DNA of 21,376 nucleotides from CAZNLS01 sp964573895 (GTDB lineage: Bacteria > Acidobacteriota > Aminicenantia > UBA2199). Below are positions 13,574 to 21,376 of this stretch, one piece after another. The notes under the pieces were generated by a model that worked only from the letters and a program-made list of their open reading frames with translations, did not search any database and was not told the origin of the DNA. The stretch covers positions 1 to 21,376 of the forward strand of contig CAZNLS010000038.1 of NCBI GenBank assembly GCA_964573895.1, given 5' to 3'. The number at the start of each line of letters is the position of its first letter. The stretch's first letter is position 1. The position numbers and the translations under genes were made by a program.

Positions 13574-14506
13574 ATGGGGAACATTCTTGAAATTAATAAT
13601 TTTAGTAAATCATATGGTGATATCAAAGCACTCGATGAATTCAACCTTAGTGTCAGAGAAGGGGAGATATATGGTCTCCTGGGTCCTAACGGGGCCGGGA
13701 AAACAACTCTAATCTCTGCAATTGCCGGACTGATCAAGGGTTATAGCGGCACTATAAATTTTATGGGAAGTAATATTTTCTCTGACAGGTTATTGAAAAA
13801 ACAGATTGGTATTGTTCCGCAGGAGACTGCATTTTATGAAGAACTGGGAGCATTGGATAATCTTATTTTTTGGGGAGGATTCTATGGCATTTCAGGATCC
13901 GAACTGCGTAAGAGAGCATCATCACTTCTAAAAACCGTGGATCTTGCAGAAAGAGCAAGTGAAAGGGTAAAGAATTTTTCAGGCGGAATGAAGAGGAGAT
14001 TAAATATAGCGATTGGTTTGATACATTCTCCCAGGCTCCTGCTTTTGGATGAACCGACTGTCGGGATAGATGTGCAGGCAAAGGTTAGAATTCTTGAAGT
14101 AATTGAGCGTGCCGGTAAGGATGGCACAGCAGTTGTGTTTACAACACATCAATTGGCTGAAGTCGAGCAGATATGTTCAAGGATTGGAATCATGGATAAG
14201 GGGAAGATCATAGCTTCCGGAACGCTTGAAGAATTGAAGAAGATTGTAGGGGAAAAAGATATTGTTGAGATACGTGGAGAATTTGAGACTGATATTTTAG
14301 GAAAAATGCTTAAAACCGGACCCGATTATGATCTTATTTCAGCAGAGGAAGATCTGGTTACTCTTGCATTCGAGAACAGAAAAAAACTGCCCGGTGTATT
14401 AGAGAAGTTTTTTAAAAAAGGCATTGGTATAAGTGAAATAAAGATAAAATCACCAAACTTGGAGTCAGTCTTTTTGAAACTAACGGGAAGGAGTCTCAGA
14501 GATTGA
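13574..14506 (+). CDS. ABC-2 type exporter, ATP-binding subunit
   Basis: 310 residues. The ATG at 13574 is preferred over the in-frame TTG at 13553 because GGGGAG lies eight bases upstream and the predicted transcript begins about 13553. The motifs are complete: Walker A GPNGAGKT (37-44), Q-loop Q83, signature FSGGM (135-139), Walker B LLLLDE (155-160), D-loop and H192 in TTHQ. The C-terminal extension (about 220-310) with 'ESVFLKLTGR' is typical of DrrA/CcmA/NatA-type drug or lipid exporters. The two permease genes follow with 4-bp overlaps, so the complex is probably one ATPase dimer with a heterodimeric membrane part. The exported compound cannot be deduced. Confidence 0.93.
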   Translation: MGNILEINNFSKSYGDIKALDEFNLSVREGEIYGLLGPNGAGKTTLISAIAGLIKGYSGTINFMGSNIFSDRLLKKQIGIVPQETAFYEELGALDNLIFWGGFYGISGSELRKRASSLLKTVDLAERASERVKNFSGGMKRRLNIAIGLIHSPRLLLLDEPTVGIDVQAKVRILEVIERAGKDGTAVVFTTHQLAEVEQICSRIGIMDKGKIIASGTLEELKKIVGEKDIVEIRGEFETDILGKMLKTGPDYDLISAEEDLVTLAFENRKKLPGVLEKFFKKGIGISEIKIKSPNLESVFLKLTGRSLRD

Positions 14507-15732
14507 AATCAATATTAAATATTCTGAAAAAAGACTTTAAAAGGAGGATAAAATCTCCATTGGGAATTATCATAATGATGGTGATTCCTGTTGTTATGAC
14601 TGCTCTGTTCGGATTTGTGTTTGGAGAGAATGCAAGAAAAGATGTGAAAATTAAAGTACTGGTAGAGGACAGGGATGGAAGTTTTTTCTCTCAATTTCTC
14701 ACCAGGTCCTTCGAAACACCACAAGTAAAAAAATTCATAAATCCTGTAATTGTAAAAAAAGGAGAAGGAGAGGGTCTGATAAAAGAAGGAGATGCTTCCG
14801 CTCTTCTTATTATTCCACCGAAATTTTCTTATAATCTTGTTCACAAGAAGAAAAATGAATTAATTGTAGTTAAAAATCCCTCAGAACAATTCTTCCCCCA
14901 GGTAATAGAAGATCTGACTGAAATGGCGGCAAAACTTCTTTCTGCATTTTCGCAGGTATTTCATGATGAGATAGTGACATTTTCAGAACTATTTAGTAAA
15001 AAGAAGGGAAATTCGGAAAATATCATACCAGATAAAGTTTTAGCCGGATCTTATAAAAAAATTGAGAAGATAGGAAAATATTTATCTCCGCTTCTTGTGT
15101 CGGTAAAAACTGCAAAAATATCTGAAAAAAAAGAGGAGAATTCTTTTAATATTTTTTCAATGCTTCTCCCTCCGATTTCCATAATGTTTCTCATGTTTAT
15201 TATTGAAATGTTTTTAAGAGACATCCTCAGTGAGAAAGAAGATGGCACGATGCAGAGGATACTATTCTCCCCGGTTAAACCTTCTCTCTATATTATATCC
15301 AAAATAATGAGCGGATGGATCATGGGAATTTTTATATATTTCATCATTGTTATTGTTGGTATCATGTTTTTCGGGATCGATTGGGGTAATTATATATATC
15401 TTTCAATTTTGGTTGTCATTACTTCATTCTCTATCGCTTCCTTTTTTGCATTCCTTAATTCGCTTTTCAGAGATAAGAACCAGGCTGCAACAGTTGCTGC
15501 ACCGGTTATACTTGTAATAAGTGCTATTGGTGGGAGCATGATCCCCTATGAAATGCTACCTTCGTTTATTAAAAAAATTTCAATATTTTCAATTAACTTC
15601 TGGTTTATGGATGGATCAAACAGGATCTTGAAATCGGAATTTCCCGGGAAAAATATTTTAATCATAGGAATACTTGGGGCTGTTCTTTTCATTCTTTCAT
15701 TCAAAATACTGGTCAGGAGGATATCACGGTGA
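14503..15732 (+). CDS. ABC-2 type exporter permease subunit 1
   Basis: 409 residues, TTG start overlapping the ATPase TGA (TTGA). One N-terminal helix (about 20-41, SPLGIIIMMVIPVVM) is followed by a large extracytoplasmic domain (about 45-215) and then five membrane helices to the C-terminus. This is the architecture of NatB/YhaP/DrrB-like ABC-2 permeases. The segment AIGGSMIPYEMLPSFIKKIS (about 345-364) is the typical 'GG...P...lP..l..is' loop between helices 5 and 6. It pairs with the related permease encoded immediately downstream. The large periplasmic loop resembles that of exporters for peptides, sodium or lipid-linked products; no more specific call is justified. Confidence 0.9.
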   Translation: MKSILNILKKDFKRRIKSPLGIIIMMVIPVVMTALFGFVFGENARKDVKIKVLVEDRDGSFFSQFLTRSFETPQVKKFINPVIVKKGEGEGLIKEGDASALLIIPPKFSYNLVHKKKNELIVVKNPSEQFFPQVIEDLTEMAAKLLSAFSQVFHDEIVTFSELFSKKKGNSENIIPDKVLAGSYKKIEKIGKYLSPLLVSVKTAKISEKKEENSFNIFSMLLPPISIMFLMFIIEMFLRDILSEKEDGTMQRILFSPVKPSLYIISKIMSGWIMGIFIYFIIVIVGIMFFGIDWGNYIYLSILVVITSFSIASFFAFLNSLFRDKNQAATVAAPVILVISAIGGSMIPYEMLPSFIKKISIFSINFWFMDGSNRILKSEFPGKNILIIGILGAVLFILSFKILVRRISR

Positions 15733-16838
15733 AGAATATTTTGAATATTATAAAGACTGATGTGAAGTTGATGTTCCGTGAAAAGATGATGATCTTCTGG
15801 ATAATTGTTCTCCCAATCATTTTTATAATAATTTTCGGGAATCAAAAGCAGCCGGTGGACAGTAAGGCGTCACTTTCCCTGATTAATGCAGACAAAGGGA
15901 AATGGGGTGACTATTTTGCAGGAAAACTGGAAGATGAAAAGATAAAAATTACCGTTGTTAAAAGCAGGCCTGAAAAATTCATTCGGATTCTTTTTATCCC
16001 GGATGATTTTAGCGCCAAAATTGAACAACGTAAATCTCAGGTTCTGAAATTGGATATAAAAGAGAATGGTAATTTCGGAGCAACAAAAAAAGTTGAAATG
16101 AAGATTACAAAAGCGATTGCAGAATTGATAACAGAATTGATAATTGCCGATGACCAGCAAAAAATGGTCCCGGGAAAGAAAATTTTTGAAGATCTTGTTA
16201 CAGTCCGTTCTGTTCTGCCAGAGGAAAGTGCGGTAGTTATCCCTTCGGGGAAAGATCATACGATTCCCGGAACACTCCTGATGTTCATCATGATGAATAT
16301 CCTGATTTACGGCGGTGCAATGATCAATTTTGAGAAAAAAAAGGGATTGATTCCGAGAATGATGTTTTCACCCCTATCAGTTTCACAGCTGTGGATCTCC
16401 AAAATGGCTGCCAGGGTGATACTGGGAATGATACAAACTCTTATCCTGATTACTGCGGGAATACTAATTTTTGATATGAATCTGGGAGACCCTCTTCCGG
16501 CACTGATAATTGTTATTGTTTTTTCAATATCTGTATCAGGGCTGAGTATTTTCTTCGGCTCGGTTCTTAGTAAGGAGGAGGTAGTTATCGGGATTTCTAT
16601 TCTGGCAGCCCAGGTCTTTGCGGGGCTTGGAGGCTGCTGGTGGCCGATTGAGATTGTTCCGGATATGATCAGAAAAATCGGGATGCTGACCCCGACATAT
16701 TGGGCAATGGATGCCTTTCACGGCCTGATCTTTTTCCACCGGAGTTTTGCCGATATCCTTCCTAACCTTGCAATTCTTCTTATTTTCACTCTTCTCTTTG
16801 CTACTCTCTCAATCAGATTTTTCCGTATAAAAGATTAA
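15729..16838 (+). CDS. ABC-2 type exporter permease subunit 2
   Basis: 369 residues, GTG start overlapping the TGA of permease 1 (GTGA). Same plan as its neighbour: an N-terminal helix (about 20-37), an extracytoplasmic domain (about 40-175), then five helices. The conserved loop GGCWWPIEIVPDMIRKIG is followed by 'PTYWAMDAFHGL', a pattern shared with many ABC-2 permeases. The related but distinct sequence suggests a heterodimer formed after gene duplication. It is the last gene of the exporter operon and ends 49 bp from the convergent secreted-protein gene. That gap is T-rich on the plus strand but shows no clear terminator hairpin. Confidence 0.9.
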   Translation: MKNILNIIKTDVKLMFREKMMIFWIIVLPIIFIIIFGNQKQPVDSKASLSLINADKGKWGDYFAGKLEDEKIKITVVKSRPEKFIRILFIPDDFSAKIEQRKSQVLKLDIKENGNFGATKKVEMKITKAIAELITELIIADDQQKMVPGKKIFEDLVTVRSVLPEESAVVIPSGKDHTIPGTLLMFIMMNILIYGGAMINFEKKKGLIPRMMFSPLSVSQLWISKMAARVILGMIQTLILITAGILIFDMNLGDPLPALIIVIVFSISVSGLSIFFGSVLSKEEVVIGISILAAQVFAGLGGCWWPIEIVPDMIRKIGMLTPTYWAMDAFHGLIFFHRSFADILPNLAILLIFTLLFATLSIRFFRIKD

Positions 16839-16887
16839 TTATTTTACTTTTCTATTCTTAAATAGTGTTATTTTCTTTTTCTAATTT

Positions 16888-17664
16888 TTAGTTTCCCGGC
16901 ACTTCATTTTCTTCGCTATCCTCCTCTTTCAGTTTGATAGGTTTAACATTCTTCAGGGTTACTTTTTTAAGGTGCCAGGAGAAGATCCCCCCCTGTTCGT
17001 CCTTTGCGGAATCCTTAAGGGTTCCGGTTCCGGGGAACGGGCGGCCAAATGCTTCCCCGGCGATACTTTCCCTGTCCTCTCCGGTCTTCACATCCGGGAA
17101 CATTTTCTTAAGCATTTCCGGGAACGGAACCTTCCGGTTCTCACTCTCCATCTTTTCGAGGAACGCCCGGGTTACTTTCATGTATGAGACAGTTCGTACA
17201 AATACACCGAAAGCGTTCAAATTTTCGTCTTCAATTCCGGGAGAGACCGCCAGTGAATAGGTGCCGTTTCCCGGGCTGATCCGGAGGTAATTTATATAGT
17301 GGTCGGGTTCTACCTTTTCTCTTCCTTTCCCGTCTGTAAGGTGGACAACCATAGCGTCACCCATTTTTGCAACGAATATAAGGGATACATAATATTTTAC
17401 ATTTCCGGTGGCAACAAATAGATTGGTTTTATTGGTCGGGATAAAAGTGATTTCCCCATGGAAAAGAATCTTCCTGAAATCCTGCCCGCTAAGTCCTTTC
17501 AGTTTCATAAAAGAGATATTGTTCCGGTATATTTCATCATTCATATCCAGTGTATACCGAACTGTCCCTTTCCATCCGATAACAGTTTTCCCAAAATTAA
17601 GCATACTTATTGAGCAGAAAAATAACATGCCAAAGACGAGGAATAGAATTGCTGTACGTTTCAT
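16888..17664 (-). CDS. Secreted protein of unknown function, G+C-richer than neighbours
   Basis: 258 residues with a signal peptide (MKRT, hydrophobic residues 5-20), AAGGAG shortly before the ATG and a candidate extended -10 (TGTTAAAAT) about 30-38 bp upstream. The mature protein is probably beta-rich in its first half (WKGTVRYTLDM, HGEITFIPT, VKYYVSLIFVAK) and ends in a charged tail, KLKEEDSEENEVPGN. I recognise no domain. Base composition stands out: sampled stretches (for example 17041-17100) reach about 60% G+C against about 32% in the exporter genes, and CCGG strings are frequent. This may reflect recent acquisition or different codon constraint. It stands alone between convergent and divergent neighbours. 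Confidence 0.7.
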   Translation of the reverse strand: MKRTAILFLVFGMLFFCSISMLNFGKTVIGWKGTVRYTLDMNDEIYRNNISFMKLKGLSGQDFRKILFHGEITFIPTNKTNLFVATGNVKYYVSLIFVAKMGDAMVVHLTDGKGREKVEPDHYINYLRISPGNGTYSLAVSPGIEDENLNAFGVFVRTVSYMKVTRAFLEKMESENRKVPFPEMLKKMFPDVKTGEDRESIAGEAFGRPFPGTGTLKDSAKDEQGGIFSWHLKKVTLKNVKPIKLKEEDSEENEVPGN

Positions 17665-17987
17665 ATGTTTCTCCTTAAGTTTTAATAATTGAATTTTAAC
17701 AAAATAGAATATTTAAAACGAATCGTCCCGGATCTAAAAGCATTTCTTACTCCGGTATCAAAATCATCATTGGATTGTAAATGGGAGTAGAGGAGGCATG
17801 GGCAAATATTTTTTTAAATATATATGGAACCGTTAATCAGTTTTATATTTCAGGGACTTCAGATCAAAATAAGTTCATCTTAATTTCATTGACTTAAATG
17901 AGGAAAAAAATTAGAATATATTTTTTGAAAAATGATTGCATATCTGATCAAAAAAAAGATCTCATTTTGAAATAAGAGTGAATTTTA
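17665..17987. other. Intergenic region between the secreted-protein gene and uvrA
   Basis: 323 bp, AT-rich. It holds the uvrA promoter (17889-17917) and, for the minus-strand gene, an extended -10 (TGTTAAAAT, read on the minus strand at about 17701-17693) without a good -35. A 38-codon frame at 17781-17897 has no ribosome site and runs into the uvrA promoter, so I do not call it. I see no SOS (LexA) box of the CTGT-N8-ACAG or GAAC-N4-GTTC type, no RNA gene and no repeat. Confidence 0.6.
17889..17917 (+). promoter_or_regulatory. Sigma-70 promoter of uvrA
   Basis: TTGACT (17889-17894), 17-bp spacer, TAGAAT (17912-17917). Start near 17924, giving a leader of about 64 nt before the ATG at 17988. 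Confidence 0.65.
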
Positions 17988-20810
17988 ATGAAAAATATAG
18001 TAATAAAGGGTGCCAGAGAGCACAATCTGAAAAATATAGATGTAAATATACCAAGAGATAAGTTCATTGTAATAACAGGACTTTCTGGCAGTGGAAAATC
18101 TACACTGGCATTTGATACTATTTACGCAGAAGGTCACAGAAGATATGTTGAATCCCTTTCGGCATATGCAAGACAGTTCCTGGGTCTGATGAATAAACCC
18201 GATGTAGATTCAATCGAAGGCCTTTCACCTGCTATTTCAATTGAACAAAAGACAACAAGCAGAAACCCTCGAAGTACAGTCGGAACAGTAACTGAAATAT
18301 ATGACTATCTGCGGCTTCTCTATGCAAGGGTCGGAACACCATACTGCCCTGATCACGGGATAAAGATTGTTGCATTATCTCCACAGCGGATCGCAGAAAG
18401 GGTAATGGAAGAGATGAGTGGCATAGTGACTGTTCTTGCACCGATTGTAAGGCAGAAGAAAGGCACATATGAAAAAATGATCATGGATCTGAATTCCGAA
18501 GGTTATCTCAGGGCCAGAGTAAACGGAAATATAATCAGAACGGATGAAAAGATAGAGCTGGAGCGATACAAAAAACATGATATTGAAGTTGTTATTGACA
18601 GAGTAGATGTATCTGAAATATCCAGGCTGACAGAGGCCGTAGAGAATGCGGTCAAAATGTCTGACGGGCTTGTTTCGGTAGTTGAAGAGAATAGTGATGA
18701 AAGGTTATATTCTTCCAAATTGAGCTGTCCCGAATGCGGTATTTCATTTGAAGAACTCCAACCGAGGATGTTTTCATTTAATAGTCCCTTCGGAGCATGC
18801 GAATCCTGTTCCGGGCTTGGGATCAGAATGGATTTTGATCAGGATCTTATTATTCCGGATAAAAATCGTTCGGTTGCCGATGGAGCGTTACAAATATACC
18901 GCAATGCTATAGATGGCTGGCGTGGACAGCTTGTAGGAACAGTTGCAAAACACTTCGGATTCACAATATTTACACCTATAAAGGAACTTACTGATAAGCA
19001 GTATAAAGTCCTGATGTACGGATCGGATCAGAAGATAAAGTTTAAAATGACCATGAAAAATGGAGAAGCAAGCTGGAACTCCACCGGAAAATGGGAGGGA
19101 CTTATTCCCCAATCGGAACGTCTCTATAAACAGACCGACTCCGATTATAGACGACGTGAACTCGAAAAATTCATGCGAATCTCCGCCTGCCCCGCTTGTG
19201 AGGGAAAAAGACTAAAAAAGAAAGTTCTTGCAGTTAAAATAAAAAAAAGATCTATTATAGATATAACAGATCTCTCAATTTCCAATGCATTGATATTTTT
19301 TAATTCTTTAAAATTTTCCGAGAAGAAAAGCATGATCGCAAAACAGATATTAAAAGAGATCAGGGAGCGGCTTGATTTTCTTGAAAAAGTAGGTCTCGGA
19401 TATATTTCCTTATCAAGAAATATGGGGACAATCTCGGGTGGGGAAGCACAGAGGATCAGGCTGGCAACTCAGATCGGTTCCAACCTGATGGGAGTTCTAT
19501 ATATCCTGGATGAACCTTCAATCGGTCTTCATCAGAGGGATAACGGAAAGCTGATAGATACTCTTATGAAACTGAGGGACATCGGGAATACGCTGATAGT
19601 TGTTGAGCATGATGAGGAGACTATAAGAAGAGCGGATCATGTAATAGATATGGGTCCCGGGGCAGGACTTCAGGGAGGAGAAATTGTTGCATCGGGAACA
19701 CCCGGAAAAATCGAAAGAAGCAGAAATTCCATAACCGGAAAATATCTTTCAGGGAAGTATTTCATAGAAACCCCGGAGGTTAGAAGGGAACCGGTGAATT
19801 ATATCCGTTTATACGGATGTGAAGAGAATAACCTGAAGAAAATTGATGTACAGATACCTGTTGGAGTGCTGACTCTCATAACAGGTGTTTCCGGAAGCGG
19901 TAAGTCCACACTGATTTATGAAACACTCTTCAAGGCTATGATGAAATTATTGCACAATTCAAAAAAAAGAGCCGGGAAACATGAGAAAATCGAACTTGGA
20001 AGTGAAATTGATAAGATAATAAACATTGACCAGAGCCCGATTGGAAGAACCCCGAGGAGTAATCCGGCAACATATACAAAGGTTTTTGATGAAATAAGAA
20101 AAATTTTTTCCGGCTTAAAAGAGTCAAAAATCAGGGGTTATCTTCCGGGTAGATTCTCATTCAATGTGAAGGGAGGAAGGTGTGAAGCCTGCCGCGGAGA
20201 CGGAGTGATTAAGATTGAGATGAACTTTCTGCCTGATGTCTATGTGAAGTGTGAAGAGTGCAAGGGAAAGAGATATAACAGGGAGACCCTGCAGATAAAA
20301 TTTAAAAATCATTCAATTGCAGAAGTCCTGGATATGACGGTTTCGGAAGCATTTAAACTTTTCAAAAACATTCCTTCGATTAAATCCAAACTTGAAACTC
20401 TTGAACAGGTCGGGCTCGGATATATAAAGCTGGGGCAGAGTTCCATAACTTTGTCAGGCGGTGAGGCTCAAAGAATAAAGATTACGAGAGAATTAGCGAA
20501 AAAGGCTACAGGGAAAACTCTTTATCTGCTGGATGAACCGACGACCGGCCTGCATTTTCATGATGTGAAAAAATTGATCGCAGTTCTGAACAGTCTTGTT
20601 GATAAAGGCAATAGTGTGGTCGTTATTGAACATAATATGGATGTTATCAAATCTGCAGATTATATAATTGATCTTGGACCTGAAGGCGGTGATGGAGGAG
20701 GAAAGATCGTTGCAGCCGGAACACCTGAATACATTGCTTCAAAAAAAAAGAGTTATACCGGGGATTTTTTAAGGAAGATCTTTTTGTCAAAAAAGGCGGT
20801 TAACGAGTGA
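17988..20810 (+). CDS. uvrA: Excinuclease ABC subunit A (UvrA)
   Basis: 940 residues, the usual full length. UvrA is the DNA-damage-sensing ABC ATPase that loads UvrB in nucleotide excision repair. Both nucleotide-binding domains are intact: the first with Walker A GLSGSGKS (31-38), signature ISGGEAQRIRLATQIGS and YILDEPSIGLHQRDN; the second with GVSGSGKST, LSGGEAQRIKITREL and YLLDEPTTGLHFHD. Zinc modules are present: CPEC/CESC in the first half and CEAC/CEEC in the second. The N-terminus (IKGAREHNLKNIDVNIPRDK) and the 'YAEGHRRYVESLSAYARQFL' region are canonical. Spacing behind the promoter is clean, and the Shine-Dalgarno-like AAGAG is weak. Its stop overlaps the GTG of the following membrane-protein gene (GTGA). 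Orthology is certain. Confidence 0.99.
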   Translation: MKNIVIKGAREHNLKNIDVNIPRDKFIVITGLSGSGKSTLAFDTIYAEGHRRYVESLSAYARQFLGLMNKPDVDSIEGLSPAISIEQKTTSRNPRSTVGTVTEIYDYLRLLYARVGTPYCPDHGIKIVALSPQRIAERVMEEMSGIVTVLAPIVRQKKGTYEKMIMDLNSEGYLRARVNGNIIRTDEKIELERYKKHDIEVVIDRVDVSEISRLTEAVENAVKMSDGLVSVVEENSDERLYSSKLSCPECGISFEELQPRMFSFNSPFGACESCSGLGIRMDFDQDLIIPDKNRSVADGALQIYRNAIDGWRGQLVGTVAKHFGFTIFTPIKELTDKQYKVLMYGSDQKIKFKMTMKNGEASWNSTGKWEGLIPQSERLYKQTDSDYRRRELEKFMRISACPACEGKRLKKKVLAVKIKKRSIIDITDLSISNALIFFNSLKFSEKKSMIAKQILKEIRERLDFLEKVGLGYISLSRNMGTISGGEAQRIRLATQIGSNLMGVLYILDEPSIGLHQRDNGKLIDTLMKLRDIGNTLIVVEHDEETIRRADHVIDMGPGAGLQGGEIVASGTPGKIERSRNSITGKYLSGKYFIETPEVRREPVNYIRLYGCEENNLKKIDVQIPVGVLTLITGVSGSGKSTLIYETLFKAMMKLLHNSKKRAGKHEKIELGSEIDKIINIDQSPIGRTPRSNPATYTKVFDEIRKIFSGLKESKIRGYLPGRFSFNVKGGRCEACRGDGVIKIEMNFLPDVYVKCEECKGKRYNRETLQIKFKNHSIAEVLDMTVSEAFKLFKNIPSIKSKLETLEQVGLGYIKLGQSSITLSGGEAQRIKITRELAKKATGKTLYLLDEPTTGLHFHDVKKLIAVLNSLVDKGNSVVVIEHNMDVIKSADYIIDLGPEGGDGGGKIVAAGTPEYIASKKKSYTGDFLRKIFLSKKAVNE

Positions 20811-21376
20811 AAAAAAAGTATTTGAATTTCAGTATAAGATTTTTTTTCTCCGCGGTAATAATTGTCTATTTTCTGCATATTATCACGGTGAAATACGGAA
20901 GCCTGGGTGAAGGGATAAGAGTATTCTTTAAGGCTATAAAAGATATTTCATCCGTATGGGCGGGAGCTGCGTTCCTTCTCCATTTTGCGGGCATTTCACT
21001 AATGAGTCTCCGTTGGAAAGTTCTGTTGAAAGCCCAGGGCTTTTCGGCAAAATACCATTCACTATATCTTTTTAATCTTATGGCTGCCTTTTTCAATAAT
21101 TTTCTCCCTTCAACAATAGGTGGTGATGTCATCAAAGGTCTTGAGAGTGGAAAAATCACGGGAGATAAAACTACTTCTTTCACAGTTATCATTGTTGAAA
21201 GGATTTCAGGGATGGCTGCTCTAATTCTTATTTCACTCTCTGCGCTTTCCATTAAATATTTTGGTGCAGGCGGGCCCTCTCCGGAAAAACCGGGGAAATT
21301 TATCCTGATTATTATTTTCGGTATAATTGTTTTTATATTTATTTCAATACCTAAAATTAATATAAAAATCATTGCT
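20807..21376 (+). CDS. LPG-synthase-type (UPF0104/AglD-like) integral membrane protein, partial
   Basis: The frame opens at GTG 20807 (overlapping the uvrA TGA) and continues to the right window edge; 190 residues are visible. Hydrophobic helices occur at about 11-25, 51-68, 124-148 and 166-181. The signature elements of the lysylphosphatidylglycerol synthetase transmembrane family are present: SLRWKVLL (67-74), FFNNFLPSTIGGDVIKG (95-111) and IIVERISGMAALIL (128-141). Members flip or transfer lipid-linked groups or are of unknown function in polysaccharide and lipid pathways; without a C-terminal synthase domain in view the precise role is open. The antisense frame over this stretch is a shadow. 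Coupling to uvrA looks positional rather than functional. Confidence 0.85.
   Translation, partial: MKKKYLNFSIRFFFSAVIIVYFLHIITVKYGSLGEGIRVFFKAIKDISSVWAGAAFLLHFAGISLMSLRWKVLLKAQGFSAKYHSLYLFNLMAAFFNNFLPSTIGGDVIKGLESGKITGDKTTSFTVIIVERISGMAALILISLSALSIKYFGAGGPSPEKPGKFILIIIFGIIVFIFISIPKINIKIIA

Noticed and set aside
16934..17260. 108-codon plus-strand frame opposite the secreted-protein gene
   Set aside because: No ribosome site or promoter; long antisense frames arise easily in this higher-G+C gene, whose minus-strand product has a proper signal peptide.
17781..17897. 38-codon frame and a nested 12-codon frame (ATG 17798) upstream of uvrA
   Set aside because: The longer has no ribosome site and runs into the uvrA -35; the shorter has AGGAGG only one base from its ATG. 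Not enough to call a gene or leader peptide.
17665..17987. Possible SOS box upstream of uvrA
   Set aside because: I looked for CTGT-N8-ACAG and GAAC-N4-GTTC types and found none.
20866..21372. Long antisense reading frame at the right edge
   Set aside because: The plus strand carries a clear LPG-synthase-type membrane protein starting at GTG 20807; the antisense frame is its shadow.

Overview
This is a 21.4 kb stretch of an AT-rich bacterial genome (coding sequence looks roughly 35-40% G+C by eye) from what is probably an uncultivated anaerobe assembled from short reads. A run of exactly 100 N flanked by an identical 55-bp overlap points to a metagenome or draft assembly. Clues to lineage are indirect: a secreted protein resembling the 'VWFA-related Acidobacterial' family (TIGR03436-like), a DUF1579 protein, pseudopilins with ComEA and many short secreted proteins would fit Acidobacteriota/Aminicenantes-like bacteria, but the sequence alone does not settle this. 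No tRNA, rRNA, CRISPR array, phage or IS element was seen.

Layout. (1) 1-2302: a minus-strand cluster of three pseudopilin-like genes, the last cut by the window edge, is divergent from comEA plus a small DUF6429-like gene that ends in a strong terminator. (2) 2370-3883: a SAM methyltransferase and a sugar-phosphate-type nucleotidyltransferase that overlap by one base. (3) 3848-5877, minus strand: a secreted protein, an ECF sigma factor and a zinc-finger anti-sigma factor in one operon, preceded by an ECF-type promoter (TGTAAC-N17-CGTATA) that suggests autoregulation. (4) 5934-6788, minus: a GT2 glycosyltransferase. (5) 6895-7634: a secreted DUF1579 protein interrupted by the N-run; merging the duplicated 55 bp restores one clean frame.

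(6) 7738-10930 is the most interesting part. Four tightly packed genes encode a substrate-binding-protein-like protein with an N-terminal DUF1858-like domain and no signal peptide, a HypB/UreG/CobW-like P-loop GTPase with two CxxC pairs, an ABC ATPase that also carries a DUF1858-like N-terminus, and an 80-residue zinc-ribbon protein. No membrane permease is encoded with them, so this looks like an entirely cytosolic ABC/GTPase system, perhaps for handling a metal or cofactor. That role is inference.

(7) 10993-13495: a secreted VWA-like protein and a membrane-anchored protein with a TPR-like region and an FGE-sulfatase (SUMF1) domain that lacks the FGE catalytic cysteines. (8) 13574-16838: an ABC-2 exporter (ATPase and two permeases) behind a near-consensus promoter. 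(9) 16888-17664, minus: a secreted protein of visibly higher G+C. (10) 17988-21376: uvrA followed, with a 4-bp overlap, by the start of an LPG-synthase-type (UPF0104) membrane protein cut by the window end.

Translation signals are mixed. Many genes have clear AGGAGG sites, several are coupled through TTGA or GTGA overlaps with non-ATG starts, and a few (2370, 6788, 10993) have a -10-like box so close to the ATG that the mRNA may be leaderless.
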